DNA from: Neoarius graeffei
Taxonomy: Eukaryota; Chordata; Actinopteri; Siluriformes; Ariidae
Direction: 5' to 3'
Assembly: GCF_027579695.1 (NCBI RefSeq)
Contig: NC_083570.1
Span: 12,686,551-12,750,550, forward strand
DNA length: 64,000 bases
Part shown: piece by piece, positions 20,991 through 32,389 of the stretch
Numbering within the stretch: position 1 is the first letter of the stretch
Layout: each line of letters begins with the position of its first letter
Made by a program: the position numbers and the translations under genes
Notes under the pieces: generated by a model
The model's input: only the letters and a program-made list of their open reading frames with translations
Database searches by the model: none
Told to the model about the DNA's origin: nothing

Positions 20991-21235
20991 GTAGACCAAT
21001 TGGTTTTTCTGTGTGGGCGGGCTTTATGTCTTCTCTCCCAGAGAGAGCGAGAGAGAGCACAAGTGCATCCTGATTGGTCTGTCTTGTTAAGTAGACCAAT
21101 CAGTGTTCTGTGTGGGCAGGCTTTATGTATTCTCTCCCAGACTGAAAGAGAGACAGAGCACATCCTGATTGGTCTGTCTTGTTAAGTAGACCAATCAATG
21201 TTTTGTGTGGGTGGGCTTTATGTCTTCTCTCCCAG
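20991..21235. repeat. 95-100 bp tandem repeat, about 2.5 units
   Basis: GTAGACCAATYRRTGTTYTG and GGGCTTTATGTMTTCTCTCC recur at 20991, 21091 and 21186. The units differ mainly in the length of an internal GA-rich stretch. Confidence 0.85.
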
Positions 21236-21604
21236 ACCAAGAGTACATCAGTTCAGTGTATCCAGGACTGTCATGGCAGAGTGCCTCAAAAAAACCAAAA
21301 TACAAAACACCATTCACCTCAGACTACACAAAAGTATCCCCTTGCCTAGCAGGGGTAAAATAATGAGGGTTTTGTGTGCAGTACTATTTGTAACAGTGAC
21401 TTTATCATTGCCCATGGCAGTGTAAATGATTGTAAAAGACATGTTGAGGTGAGTTTAACACTGTGTCATTTGCTCATGTGCAGATTATTTACATGAGCTG
21501 GTGAGCTGCCCAGGCTACATGATAATGCCAGACTCCTTGAAGATTTATTAAAGTAGCAATTGAATATAAAATATGAGTTAAATAATAGTAATGAGCAGTT
21601 TACA

Positions 21605-22301
21605 GTGTCTTGCAAAAGTATTCATTCCCCTTGGTGTTTGTCCTGTTTTGTCGCATTACAAGCTGGAATTAAAATGAATTTTTTTGGGGGGTTAGCACCA
21701 TTTGATTTACACAACATGCCTACAACTTTAAAGGTGAAAATTGTAGTTTTATTGTGACACAAGCAGTAATTAAGATGCACCCCCCCCCCCCCCCCCCCCC
21801 CGAAATCTGGAGTGTGCATAGGTATTCACCCCCTTTTGTATGAAACCCCTAAATAAGAGCTGGTCCAACTAATTCACTTCACAAGTCACATAATTAGTTG
21901 ATTAAGAGCCACCTGTGTGCAATCAAAGTGTCACATGATCTATCACATGATATCTTGATAAATCAACCTGTTCTGGAAGGACCCTGACTCTGCAACACTA
22001 CTAAGCAAGCAACATGAGAACCAAGAAGCCTCCAAACAGGTCAGAGACAAAGTTGTGGACAAGTATAGATCAGGGTTGGGTTATAAAAAAAAAATCCCAA
22101 ACTTTGAATATCCCATGGAGCACCATTAAATCCATTATAGCCAAATGGAAAGAATATGTCACCACTACAAAGCTGACAAGAGAAGGCTGCCAACCAAAAC
22201 TCACAGATCGGGCAAGGAGGGCATTAATCAGAGATGCAACAAAGACACCAAAGATAACACTGAAGGAACTGCAAAGATCTTTTGCAAGACATTGTACATA
22301 A
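21605..22301 (+). mobile_element. Truncated Tc1-like element with HTH fragment
   Basis: A Tc1-type 5' region from about 21605 (GTCTTGCAAAAGTATTCATT), interrupted by a 22-C run at 21779-21800, leads into an open frame at 22014-22301. That frame encodes the two N-terminal helix-turn-helix parts (NIPWSTIKSIIAKWKEY, LTDRARRALIRDATKTPKIT). The catalytic domain and 3' end are missing. Confidence 0.82.
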
Positions 22302-22775
22302 ATAGTATAAGAAGTCTCCATATTTTGTCACATTTTCTACATATAGGCCGATCTAATTTGGTTTACAGATGAGAGAAAATTACTCAACAAAGTATTACAT
22401 ATCACCGCTCCAGACAATATAGTAATGGTATCTTATGCTTTTATATCTTTTAGAGACCGCATCTTTCCGGGATTGTTGAAAATCACCATTTTTATAGTAA
22501 TTATTGCAGAGTTACATCAATAAAGTTCCAACAAAACTAGTTCAATCACCTCAGTGATCCGACCATGTTACTGTTTACAAAATTCTGGGGAAGCCGAGTA
22601 CAGCAGGTGTGTGGATATAAAAATAACCACATAGTAATATCTAATTATAGATTAATAGACTGATTTCACCGAAATCTGAGAAATGGTGATCAAATACCTC
22701 AATAAAATAATTATCTGTAGTGAATCTTCATTTCATTTGGACTTTTTATTGTATTTTTCTTTTGTACAGTACACA
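22302..22775. other. Unassigned AT-rich sequence
   Basis: No coding or repeat signature recognised. Its first part may be decayed catalytic-region sequence of the preceding Tc1 (TTTACAGATGAGAGAAAATT resembles the TDE segment), but this is weak. Confidence 0.35.
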
Positions 22776-23037
22776 TTAAAGGTGCCCTTCCACCAAAAAC
22801 GTTTAATACTGGCTCTTTTTGAAATACCATAGTTCACTCCGAGTTGCATATGCATGCTGCATGTGAAAATGTAATTCTCCTCCCATTCCCTGTATTAGCT
22901 TATCAAAGAAAATAGTCAGAAAAATGAGCGGATCTGAAAAACCCATACGATCTTACGTCATTTCGTAAATTAGTATTCATGGCCTCGCCCACCTTGGCTT
23001 GCGACCGCTCATGGGGTTCGGATTTAAAGGAACAGTC

Positions 23038-23816
23038 CACCGTACTTCCATCATGAAATATGTTCTTCTCTGAATTGAGACGAGCTGATCCGTACCTCTC
23101 CGAGCTTTGTGCAACCTCCCAGTCAGTCAGACGCGCTGTTACTCCTGTTAGCAATGTAGCTATGCTCAGCATGGCCAATGGTATTTTTTGGGGCTGTAGT
23201 TAGATGCGACCAAACTCTTCCACATTTTTCCTGTTTACATAGGTTTATATGACCAGTGACATGAAACAAAGTTCAGTTACACAAATTGAAACGTGGCGAT
23301 TTTCTATGCTATGGAAAGTCCGCACTATAATTACAGGCATACTAACACCTTCTGCGCGCTTTGACAGTGCATTGATACCTTCACTCCTCTTCAGGCACGG
23401 CCAGGCAGGCGAATGCCCTGGTCCATCCGCCCTGTCTAAAAAAAATGGTACATCTCCGAGTGAAGGTATCAATGCGCTGTCGAAGTGCGCAGAAGGTGTT
23501 AGTATGCCTGTCATTATAGTGCGGACTTTCCATAGCATAGAAAATCGCCACGTTTCAATTTGTGTAACTGAACTTTGTTTCATGTCACTGGTCATATAAA
23601 CCTATGTAAACAGGAAAAACGTGGAAGAGTTTGGTCGCATCTAACTACAGCCCCAAAAAATACCATTGGCCATGCTGAGCATAGCTACATTGCTAACAGG
23701 AGTAACAGCGCATCTGACTGACTGGGAGGTCGCACAAAGCTCGGAGAGGTACGGAGCAGCTCGTCTCAATTCAGAGAAGAACATATTTCATTATGGAAGT
23801 ACGGTGGACTGTTCCT
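23038..23816. mobile_element. Foldback element, arms about 350 bp, TTAA-flanked
   Basis: Arms from AGGAACAGTCCACCGTACTT (left) to its reverse complement ending at 23816 match almost perfectly over about 350 bp around a loop of about 70 bp (23391-23459). TTAA lies at 23034-23037 and 23817-23820. Because of the symmetry, both strands encode nearly the same 116-residue open frame; neither is a credible protein. Confidence 0.93.
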
Positions 23817-23989
23817 TTAAGCGCGAGGAGAAATAGCAGAGCCAGTGTTGCCAGATTGGGCGGTTTTAAGTGTATTTTGGCGGACTTGAACATATTTTGG
23901 GCTGGAAAATGTCAGCAGTATCTGGCAACACTGAGCAGAGCCTATCTCGTCAGGAGCTAACGAAGAGGACCTAACAGCAAGTTGAAAAC

Positions 23990-24260
23990 ATGTCTGAACA
24001 AGTTGGTGCCTGTGTTATTTGTGGCAGTAACACATCAACATTGCATTTCTTGCCCAAGATAGAAGAGCTGAAGAAGAAATGGTTGGAATTTATCTTTGGA
24101 ACACCACCAGCGAAGTATAATGCAGCGCTAGTACTGTGTTCTGATCATTTCAACCACAGTGACTTTTCAAACTTCGGTGCCTTCAGTAGTGGTTTTGCTT
24201 CAAGGTTGTTTTTAATACTTGGATCTGTAGTCAAGACGATCGACCACCAGCTCACAAGCT
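23990..24260 (+). pseudogene. THAP-like zinc-finger exon of a DNA transposon
   Basis: The start MSEQVGACVICGSNTSTLHF, then KKKWLEFIFG, VLCSDHFNHSDFSNFGAFSS and GFASRLFL follow the THAP-like spacing: a CxxC pair, a tryptophan, then CSxHF. A GTAAGT donor follows at 24261. THAP fingers bind DNA in P-element and Kolobok-type transposases. Downstream exons are not recognisable, so it is treated as an orphan exon. Confidence 0.65.
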
Positions 24261-25449
24261 GTAAGTAAAATATGAACTTTTTGTTCGAAGTTTTTTGTTA
24301 CAAAATAGCACGTTCATATTCTTCACGTTAGCATGCATGACATGGTCACAAGCTAGGCAGGGATGAGAGTTTTCCGCTTTTTCTGAGTAAAAAACGACCT
24401 CTTTATATTATGCCAAATCCGTTGAGAATTTTTTTTTATTAATTTCAGGGGGTTGGGGTATGTTCCTTCATGCTGTTCAAACTTTATTAACTCCAACGAT
24501 GTTTACACATTATTTGTGAGTCGCCATCTTTAGTCTCATTTAAATCTCGTTGAATGCGATGTAAAATTCGTGTTATCTACATTGTTATTGGTCAAAACAT
24601 CGACGTTGAGACCATAATAGCCAACCAAAACAGTTTTTACAAAGACACCCACATTCTTTTTTTAAGTCACTCGTTCATTTTATTCGTTTGTTTGTTCAGT
24701 AAAAACCCAAACATTTGTTGAATTTTTCTTATTTCCTCGCGTCGCACCTCAATGACATCAGCACGCGATATTTTTTCCCTTCGCGGTTTGTTCCTTCTCT
24801 CACGCCGTAGTAAGACACCTACATCCGCTTGTTCTGACTCACTGGAGGGAGCGTCACAGTGCTGTTAGCCAATCAGAGGTAACACGTTTACATGTCATGA
24901 ATATTAATGAGTAAGAGCTGAAATCCTGTCGTTCTCCCACCACCCACTCCTCCAGCAAACTAGAACATCCTGAAACAGGAGAACCACAGCATTTTTTTCA
25001 CCAAAACCGGCTCACAGAGCATTCATTCATACTAGAGACCACCGCACAATTAATGAAAAAAAAAACGATGCAAGGAGACCTTTAACAAATTATCGTAAAA
25101 TATTTCGGGGGAATTTTATGACTGTGCCGAACTCCCTTACATTGTTTTCATTCACAATGTGATTCTGTCACCCTTATCATGTCCAACTTATTTTCTTTTG
25201 GTTTCATTTCTTTAAATTAATTTATACTTCAGGTTTTGCTGGCTAGATCAAGATTTAACTTTATTTCCTCCAGAAGCTTTGAATTTGGATGAGTCTGACT
25301 CTTAAAACTGCAGCTCAGGTAATGGATTAGAACAACACACGCACCATAATGGGGCATTGGATAGTTTCTGTTTATTGTTAAAGTTTGAGTTTACGGAATA
25401 TTATAAATCATTAAAGCATAATAATTATCATAGCTATACCTGCTTTTTG

Positions 25450-25824
25450 GCGGCACGGTGGTGTAGTGGTTAGCGCTGTCGCCTCACAGCAAGAAGGTCC
25501 TGGGTTCGAGCCCCGGGGCCGGCGAGGGCCTTTCTGTGCGGAGTTTGCATGTTCTCCCCGTGTCCGCGTGGGTTTCCTCCGGGTGCTCCGGTTTCCCCCA
25601 CAGTCCAAAGACATGCAGGTTAGGTTAACTGGTGACTCTAAATTGACCATAGGTGTGAATGTGAGTGTGAATGGTTGTCTGTGTCTATGTGTCAGCCCTG
25701 TGATGACCTGGCGACTTGTCCAGGGTGTACCCCGCCTTTCGCCCATAGTCAGCTGGGATAGGCTCCAGCTTGCCTGCGACCCTGTAGAAGGATAAAGCGG
25801 CTAGAGATAATGAGATGAGATGAG
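25450..25824 (+). mobile_element. Full-length tRNA-derived SINE
   Basis: The head GGCGGCACGGTGGTGTAGTG has pol III box A (GTAGTGGTTAGCGC) and box B (GGTTCGAGCCC). A conserved body and an ATGAG-repeat tail follow. The target duplication ATACCTGCTTTTT lies at 25436-25448 and 25825-25837. This is the best full-length reference copy in the window along with 42660-43035. Confidence 0.93.
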
Positions 25825-25955
25825 ATACCTGCTTTTTGATAAACTTTGTTAACCACCGTCAGTAAATGCAGGGTGACTGGAGATGGATGTATGTGCAGAA
25901 AGAGTGCCTTTATTGTAAAAGAAACAGACATATAGTCCAAAATGGCAGGCTGAAT

Positions 25956-26969
25956 TAGAGCCCTGGACTCCCGCGGGAGTCCCACGGGACCCGCTGCAAA
26001 GCAGTGCGGCGCGGGACAAATTTTGAAAGCTCATTGCGGGCGGGAGCGGGAGTGCACAATGTGGGCACGGGCGGGAGCGGTGATAAGCTGCAGTCCCGCT
26101 AACTAAAAACGTGTTTAAAATAAAATTTATAAATTATTAATTTATGTCTATCATATATAATTTGTGCTGGATATTTTATTTGGCATTAATAAAAACATTT
26201 TAAGATGCCTAAATTTGCAGAGAGAGTCAGATTGCCATTGATCACCCTAACGGGCAATCCTTTGATCACTCTAATGACTCGCCGTTCACACCCAGCCTCC
26301 AGTGACCCACACTAACATGATGCCTCAATGACACCTTAGATGAGCTGGTCATCAGAATTCTGATTCTGATCCAGGAGAGGATAAATATCTCTCGTACGTT
26401 TCCGATTCCTTTCCTCTTCCATGTTTGAGATCTCGGCACGGCATGTACTGGCCATTCCAGGTTCCAGTGCACCATCCGAGCGCGCGTTCAGCATATGTGG
26501 TCGCATACTGGAGGAAAGGCGCAGTATGTTGAAGCCCTCAACAGTGAACAATTTGCTGTTTCTCCATAGTTGTTCAAAGAACCTGATAGCCTAAGCAATA
26601 GGCTTAGTTGTTTTGTTTACCTGCGTTTTATTTTCTCGTTTTTCTTATTCATATTCAAGCAAGGTCAGCTATGTTATATTGAGTTTAACACTTGCACGGA
26701 GGCTCAAGCCCAAATAGTTTTAGAAATGTGCAACCATAGCCCTATAATGGCTACAGTAGCCTATACTGTCGATTTTTTGTTGTTGTAGGCTAGGACTGTG
26801 TTTTGTTATAACATTTATATATGCTATGCTTATAGGGTATTCTATAGGATATTCTAGTTAGAAATGCTTTACAAATGTAAACTGGGTTAGCCTAATGTTT
26901 TGTATGGCTGAAAAATAAATATACCAAATTTCCACTTGGAATTACATGCTCGCCTGTCTTTTTTTATTG

Positions 26970-27002
<33 letters not shown>

Positions 27003-27516
27003 GACACTGACGAAGGCAACAGCCGAAACGTTTGTCTCCTTCTGCTGCTAAAAACAACTGAAAAGAAATGTAACTAAAAGAATAAGTTCAAGAGTGCGAT
27101 CCATCTCTCCTTTCACACTAATTATTCATAGGAGACGCACCATGGGAGAGCGCATACTTAAATGATTAGCCTACTTAAATAATTATTATTATTAGGTCTA
27201 CATGTTGCCATTTCAACATTCCGAATTCAGAAACAAGGTAAATAATAACAAACGTGAACGTGATCTGTAGATATTTATGCTCAAATCCACTCAAAGTAGG
27301 GGGCGGGGCACCATCACGCTGTGTCAAGACAAGAACTTTCCTGAGAAATAACGCGAATGTCTGCATCATGCGGGATTTGCGGGCGGGAGCGGGACAAAAT
27401 ATGGCAAGCGCGGGCAGGAGCGGGACTGAAAATCATAATTCTTTGTGGGAGCAGGACTGCACAATGCGGGCGCGGGCGGGAGTGGGACTGAAAAATCCGG
27501 CCCGTGCAGACCTCTA
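25956..27516 (+). mobile_element. hAT element copy 2, 8-bp target duplication
   Basis: Starts TAGAGCCCTGGACTCCCGCG, ends GTGCAGACCTCTA; GGCTGAAT flanks it at 25948-25955 and 27517-27524. It retains a transposase C-terminal fragment (26436-26594) and GCGGGAGCGGGAC subterminal repeats, plus an ATT microsatellite at about 26970-27002. It is related by its ends to copy 1 at 19894. It is internally deleted. Confidence 0.88.
26436..26594 (+). pseudogene. hAT (ZBED-type) transposase C-terminal fragment
   Basis: Reads HVLAIPGSSAPSERAFSICG then RSMLKPSTVNNLLFLHS, the conserved hAT C-terminal dimerisation motif, ending at TAA. The catalytic and BED-finger parts have been deleted. Confidence 0.85.
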
Positions 27517-27524
27517 GGCTGAAT

Positions 27525-28388
27525 CAATCATGATAAACAGGCAAAAGGGTCAAGTGAGGCACAAACAGACTAAACTGGGCAGGACAAGATTGGAAACCAA
27601 AACACAGAAACAAGACCCAATAACCAGGAAGACAACGCAATAACAACAGCTCAGGAACGTTGATGGACAACGCAATATTTCACACTGTGTATAGGTGTGT
27701 GCAGCATCCCTTTATGCATGTGCTGATTATGCTTAATCCAGGGCAGGTGCTTGTCTTTAGAGGCACGTGTTGTTCAGAGTGCATGTAAGTGAAAGTTTGT
27801 TGCGCATGGGTATGACAACAACTTTCATTGAACTAATAAATACATCATAATAAAAAGGTTATGGTCAGGACAAGTGAAAAATCTTACTGTTTGTCTGACT
27901 GGACAAGTGGATTAAAAAGTTAATGTTGAGCCCTGAAGAGTCAAAGTGCTCACACAAAATAACGCACAAGATTAGACAGGTGAACATATAGCAGGTGGCC
28001 AGCACCATTTACATACAGAGGTGAACATATAACAATCAGTTAAAATATAAATCACAGAACAGACTCTGAGGCAAGAGGACAATGTTCTTCAATATGCAAA
28101 CAGCAAATTTACTTAAGTACAGATATAATACATTCCAGAAGCACATGGAAAGACATATTACAGAAGTGGCTTGATCAAGGCCATCTCTGCCATCCCCACG
28201 GCCATTACTGGATTGAACCTGGCGAATTCCACCTGGAACCAAATAAACATTCCCCTGTTTCTGGGCGGTACCCTTTTACCACTGGACGGACCTATGCCAG
28301 ACAGAGGAGGAAAGCAAGCATTCAACAAGTCACCAGTAATCATTTTATGCTAAACAAACATTTCTTTGCACCCCAGTTTGCACCCCTA
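27525..28388. other. Unassigned intergenic sequence
   Basis: No gene recognised. The part near 27880-27937 may be the right end of an old hAT (see 20627-20990). 28036-28353 has short overlapping open frames on both strands without known motifs. Confidence 0.4.
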
Positions 28389-28666
28389 TTTTAGCACAGG
28401 GATTCCCAAACTTTTCCATGCCAAGGCCCCCCAAACAGCATTAGCTTCTGGCCGGGGACCCCCTTTGCAAACCCACAGACAATGCTACAAAATATGTAAA
28501 GAAACATCAACTTTTAGAATGTTTTCTCTTACTTTTATTCAATAGTCAATAATTGTTACATTTGTTTAGCATAAGAATATTATTAACTAACATGTTTTCA
28601 ACACAAATATTTTCGCACTGAACAATAAACTGTATAACCTGCTGTAGTACCTGATTCAACCTGATT

Positions 28667-30035
28667 TCAACTCATCCTTTTTGCGACCAGTGCCTCGCGA
28701 TGGAGCATGCAGTGTGTGGCCACTACATGCGGGGCCTTCTGCTTAATGAGAGCGGTCACTCCACTGATCTTCCCGGTCATTGCCGCAGCTCCGTCTGAAC
28801 ACACCCCCACACAACGGGTCCAGTCCAATCCGTTAGACTCGATGTAATCGTCCAAAACTTGAAAAATGTCTTTCCCAGTAGTTCTTCTTTCAAGTGCTTT
28901 ACAAAATAGTATTTCCTCCACAAATCTTTCCTGTGAAATAAATCTGATGTACACAAGCAGTTGGGCCTCATTGGATAAATCTGTGCTCTCATCCAGCTGA
29001 AGTGCGAAGTATTCGCTGGCTCTCACCTGCTCCAACAGCTGAGCAGATACGTTTTGAGCCATGTCACCAATCCGTCGGCTCACGGTGTTATCAGAGAGTG
29101 GGACAGCATCGATTTTTTTTTTTTTGGCAGCATCCTCACCAAGCAATTCTCGGACAATGTCTTTGGTGGCTGGTAAAATCAAATCTTCTCCAATTGAGTG
29201 AGTTTTTTTAGCACGAGCAATGTGGTACGAGGCTAAAAATTATGCCTTCAGGGCCCACTCGGGGACAGTAGCTTGCTGGGTGAATGCAGCAGATTGCCTG
29301 AACAAATGACGCGGTACGCGGTGGTCCGGACTACCGTTGTGGTCCGGACCACGCCGTTTTCAGGTGTGGTCCGGACCACCAAGTTCAGAAGACAAATAAA
29401 AAGTCTTACTGTGAAGTTGGTAAAATTATTTTTCACTTCCCTCGTGGCAGCTCCCGCTTTTTTACATGCGTTAGAACTGGTATCTTTTATTGCGCGTGTG
29501 TTTTACGCATGCATTTCTCTTCCGGTTTGAGAAAAAATAACAAATGATGTACGACTTTGTAAAAAAACTCGTATTAAATGACAAACACAGTATGATTTTG
29601 GTAAGTTTTTATTTATATCGTAATATAATACAGCATACGGTGAACCGGACCACAATCCAGGAAAAATAATTAATTAATGCCCTCGTTTTGTATGGAAAAT
29701 ACGGTGATCCGGACCACCGCATACCGCGTCAAATGCTCTTCTTTGCGTCTGAAGAAATCTACTGTTTTTTTGGCATCTGTCGGATGTTTTTGTACCAAGT
29801 GACGCTGAAGTTTCGAAGGTTTTAAGCACTCGTTTGACAGGGTCTCCAGACAGAGGACGCATTTCGGGCAATCATGGCCATTTTTCTGTATGGCTGTAAA
29901 GCCATACTTAATGTATGCTGCCTCATATTTTCGGATTTTAGTTGGCCAGGACTTCTTAGTTTTTTTCGCAGCAGTGTCCTCCACAGCAGGGCTGTTGGTT
30001 TGTTCCTTCGGTCTCTTCTTCAAAAACCTGTCCAT
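28667..30035 (-). pseudogene. ZBED5-like hAT transposase, split by a MITE
   Basis: The minus strand starts at 30035 with MDRFLKKRPKEQ and continues through a BED-type zinc finger (CPKCVLCLETL, HLVQKHP) to RRKEEHL, where the MITE sits. Beyond it come the catalytic-region blocks YFALQLDESTDLSNEAQLLV and GVCSDGAAAMTGKISG, ending after HVVATHCMLHREALVAKRMS. The remaining C-terminal half, including the dimerisation domain, is missing. A stop also lies in the reading after WALKA (about 29240). Related domesticated proteins include ZBED5-like and SCAND3-like genes. Confidence 0.88.
29309..29729. mobile_element. MITE with TGGTCCGGA repeats, 6-bp target duplication
   Basis: The ends ACGCGGTACGCGGTGGTCC and GGACCACCGCATACCGCGT are inverted repeats. 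CAAATG flanks it on both sides (29303-29308, 29730-29735). GTGGTCCGGAC motifs recur in both arms. It interrupts the hAT reading frame; with one CAAATG the EEHL and FRQS codons on either side are in frame. Superfamily unknown. Confidence 0.85.
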
Positions 30036-30351
30036 TTTGCGCTAGCAATATGCTAGCTTGAGGAGCAAAGCAGCTTGATAAATGGCGCAAACCTCAACGT
30101 CACAAGCAATCGGAGAGATGAGCATGGCAAACAACGTTTCAATATGATGTATTATTATTAATAACTATATTTTATAATAATGATTAAAAACCTAATTACA
30201 ATATATTTAATAATAATTATTTTTAAAAAGTATATTTTTTTTCCACAATTTTTTTTGTTATCGTCCCTCCAACTTTCTGAGGCCCCCCTAGCGCCCCCTG
30301 GCGGCCCCCCATGGGACCGCGGCCCCCATTTTGAAAACCACTGCTTTAGCA

Positions 30352-31087
30352 CAATAAATGTCTACAGCATACCAAAATAGTCTTGTATGTTTTCTTTAAA
30401 TAACATGTATATTGGCATTTGTATGTGCACCAGTCCATATAAGTTAGCTCATGTTGCAATGTATCCGTTGTAATGGAAAATTTTAAGTGTTTAAAGGTCG
30501 TAGGCAATGGTCGGAGGTGAAATGTAGAATATCAACTTTATTGTCTAGAAGAATGATCCAAAAAGCGGATTCCATCTTCCTGATGTCTAATTTGCAGCCT
30601 AAAATTGAATAAAATGCTTAAAATATACTGTTTTGCCCAATTTCCGAAGGTTTGTTTACATCTCACTTATGCGCACTTTCACTACCAGGGGGCCGTTGTT
30701 GTGACATCATTTAATCCAAACACACCGGGAGCAGCTCTGTGTTTACTTGCGAACCGAGCACACGTTTCGGAGGTTCATTTATTTAACCACTTTCTAAATA
30801 TACTTTTTTTTTTGCTGGAGAGAAAACTACAGGGCTAATTTTCAACAATTCAGTAATATATACCAGGACATTTAATGGGGTTACCCACTGATGCGCACAG
30901 GGGCACACACACACACACACACAATCCCTATAATAGAATGTGGATTCATTTATATTGCTAATATAATTTATTGCTAATATTAATACAAGCATTATACTAT
31001 TCATAGCCTACTCTAAACATACACACAAACATTAATCATGTTAGTCAATAGCATATTAGCATGCTAGCAGGTAGCCATTGCAAATCA
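30352..31087. other. Unassigned sequence with LTR-like scrap and (CA)n
   Basis: AATGGAAAATTTTAAGTGTT at about 30473-30492 is identical to the start of the LTR-like sequence at 33634. A (CA)n tract lies at 30904-30922. Otherwise nothing recognised. Confidence 0.4.
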
Positions 31088-31440
31088 ACTTCAACTTAGT
31101 GGCCACTTTATTAGGAACACTTGTGTAAAAACATGCATTGAGCATGTCAGCCATTGTCATGTTAGCAGGCTAGCAGTTAGCATGTTAGCTGTGACTAATC
31201 AACTTCAACTTAATGGCCACATTATTAGGAACACGTGTGTCTGTATAAACGTGCACATACATTTAGCATGCAAATGGCATGTGAACCATTAGCATGTTAG
31301 CATGCCCGCAGGTATCATTTTAGCGGTGACAAATTAACTTCAGCTTAGTGGCCACTTCATTAGGAACACTTGCGTTCGGACGGACATACACACAGACATT
31401 TATCATGTTAGTCAATAGCATGTTAGCATGTTGGCAGGTA
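31088..31440. repeat. 114-135 bp tandem repeat with TTATTAGGAACAC core
   Basis: ACTTCAACTTAGTGGCCACT, TTATTAGGAACAC and multiple TTAGCATG motifs recur near 31088, 31203 and 31337. The same GGAACACTT core occurs once near 1970. Confidence 0.8.
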
Positions 31441-31689
31441 AGAAGAAAGGAAAGAAAGAAGAAAGCACAACTTTATTCATCACACACTTGTGAAATTTCC
31501 TCTCTGCATTTAACCCATCTGAAGCAGTGAACACACACATGCACATGCGTGAGCAATGAGCACACACACATACCCAGAGCAGTGGGTAGCCATGCTAACA
31601 GCGCCCAGGGAGCAATTGGGAGTTAAGTGCCTCGCTCAAGGGCACCTCAACCCAAGGCCGTCCCGAGTCCGAGGTTAGTTGCTCATCTC
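31441..31689. repeat. Interspersed repeat with GAAA-rich start
   Basis: An AAGAAAGG stretch is followed by CTGCATTTAACCCATCTGAA and GGGAGCAATTGGGAGTTAAG, a common fish dispersed repeat. No coding potential. It ends at the Rex3 tail near 31690. Confidence 0.6.
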
Positions 31690-32357
31690 ATCTCATTTTC
31701 ATCCGCTTATCTGGGGCCGGGTCGCGGAGGCAGCAGACTGAGCATGGAAGCCCAAACTTCCCTCTCCCCAGACACCTTGGCCAGCTCCTCGGGAAGAACA
31801 CCAAGGCGTTCCCAGGCCAGCCCAGAGACATAGTCCCTCCAGTGTGTCCTGGGTCTTCCCCGGGGCCTCCTCCCGGGGGGACATGCCTGGAACACCTCCC
31901 CAGGGAGGCGTCCAGGAGGCATCTGAAAGAGATGCCTGAGCCACCTCAGCTGATTCCTCTCGATGTGGAGGAGCAGTGTCTCTTCTCCGAGTTCCTCCCG
32001 AGTGACTGTGCTTCTCAGCCTATCTCTAAAGGAGCACCCAGCCACCCTGCGAAGGAAACTCATTTCGGCCGCTTGTATCCACGATCTTGTTCTTTCAGTG
32101 ATTACCCAAAGCTCATGACCATAGGTGAGAGTCGGAATGTAGATTGGCTGGTAAATCGAGAGCTTTGCCTTTTGGCTCAGCTCCTTCTTCACCACGACGG
32201 ACCGGTAAAGCGACCGCATCACTGCGGAGGCTGCACCGATCCGCCTGTTGATCTCACACTCCATCCTTCCCTCACTCATGAACAAGATCCTGAGATACTT
32301 AAACTCCTCCACTTGAGGCAGGACTTCTCCACCAACCTGAAGAGGGCAAGCCAACAT
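31690..32357 (-). pseudogene. Rex3 (RTE-clade) LINE, C-terminal fragment
   Basis: The minus strand encodes EEFKYLRILFMSEGRMECEI, RRIGAASAVMRSLYRSVVVK, TLTYGHELWVITERTRS and RRPRGRPRTHWRDYVSGLAW, the region after the RT core in Rex3. The frame is open over this span, but the RT core and endonuclease are missing. Its 3' end (GATAAGCGGATGAAAATGAG on minus) lies at about 31690. It adjoins the ERV env remnant directly. Confidence 0.9.
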
Positions 32358-32389
32358 CATGAATTCTCCAAGAAAACAGTACTCCATGT

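Larger units (their letters stand above)
22780..25081 (+). mobile_element. Kolobok-like element flanked by TTAA, carrying a THAP exon
   Basis: TTAA lies at 22776-22779 and 25082-25085. The left end AGGTGCCCTTCC and the right end, reversed, AGGTCTCCTTGC match at 9 of 12 bases. Inside are a THAP-type zinc-finger exon (23990-24260) and a nested foldback element (23038-23816). TTAA targets plus a THAP-like finger point to Kolobok, but the catalytic domain is not recognisable, so the class is inferred. Confidence 0.6.
28397..30343 (-). mobile_element. ZBED-type hAT element with 8-bp target duplication
   Basis: Left end CAGGGATTCCCAAACTTTT; right end, reversed, CAGTGGTTTTCAAAATG: Charlie/Tip100-style termini. 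Flanks TTTTAGCA (28389-28396) and CTTTAGCA (30344-30351) differ by one base. The minus strand encodes the transposase, interrupted by a MITE at 29309-29729. At 1,947 bp it is shorter than an autonomous copy. Confidence 0.88.

Noticed and set aside
23245-23599. Two overlapping 116-residue open frames on opposite strands with nearly the same sequence
   Set aside because: They are mirror images produced by the foldback element and show no conserved domain.
25450-25530. tRNA gene suggested by box A and box B
   Set aside because: The match is the tRNA-derived head of a SINE; the full SINE body, tail and target duplication follow, as at 42660 and 45582.
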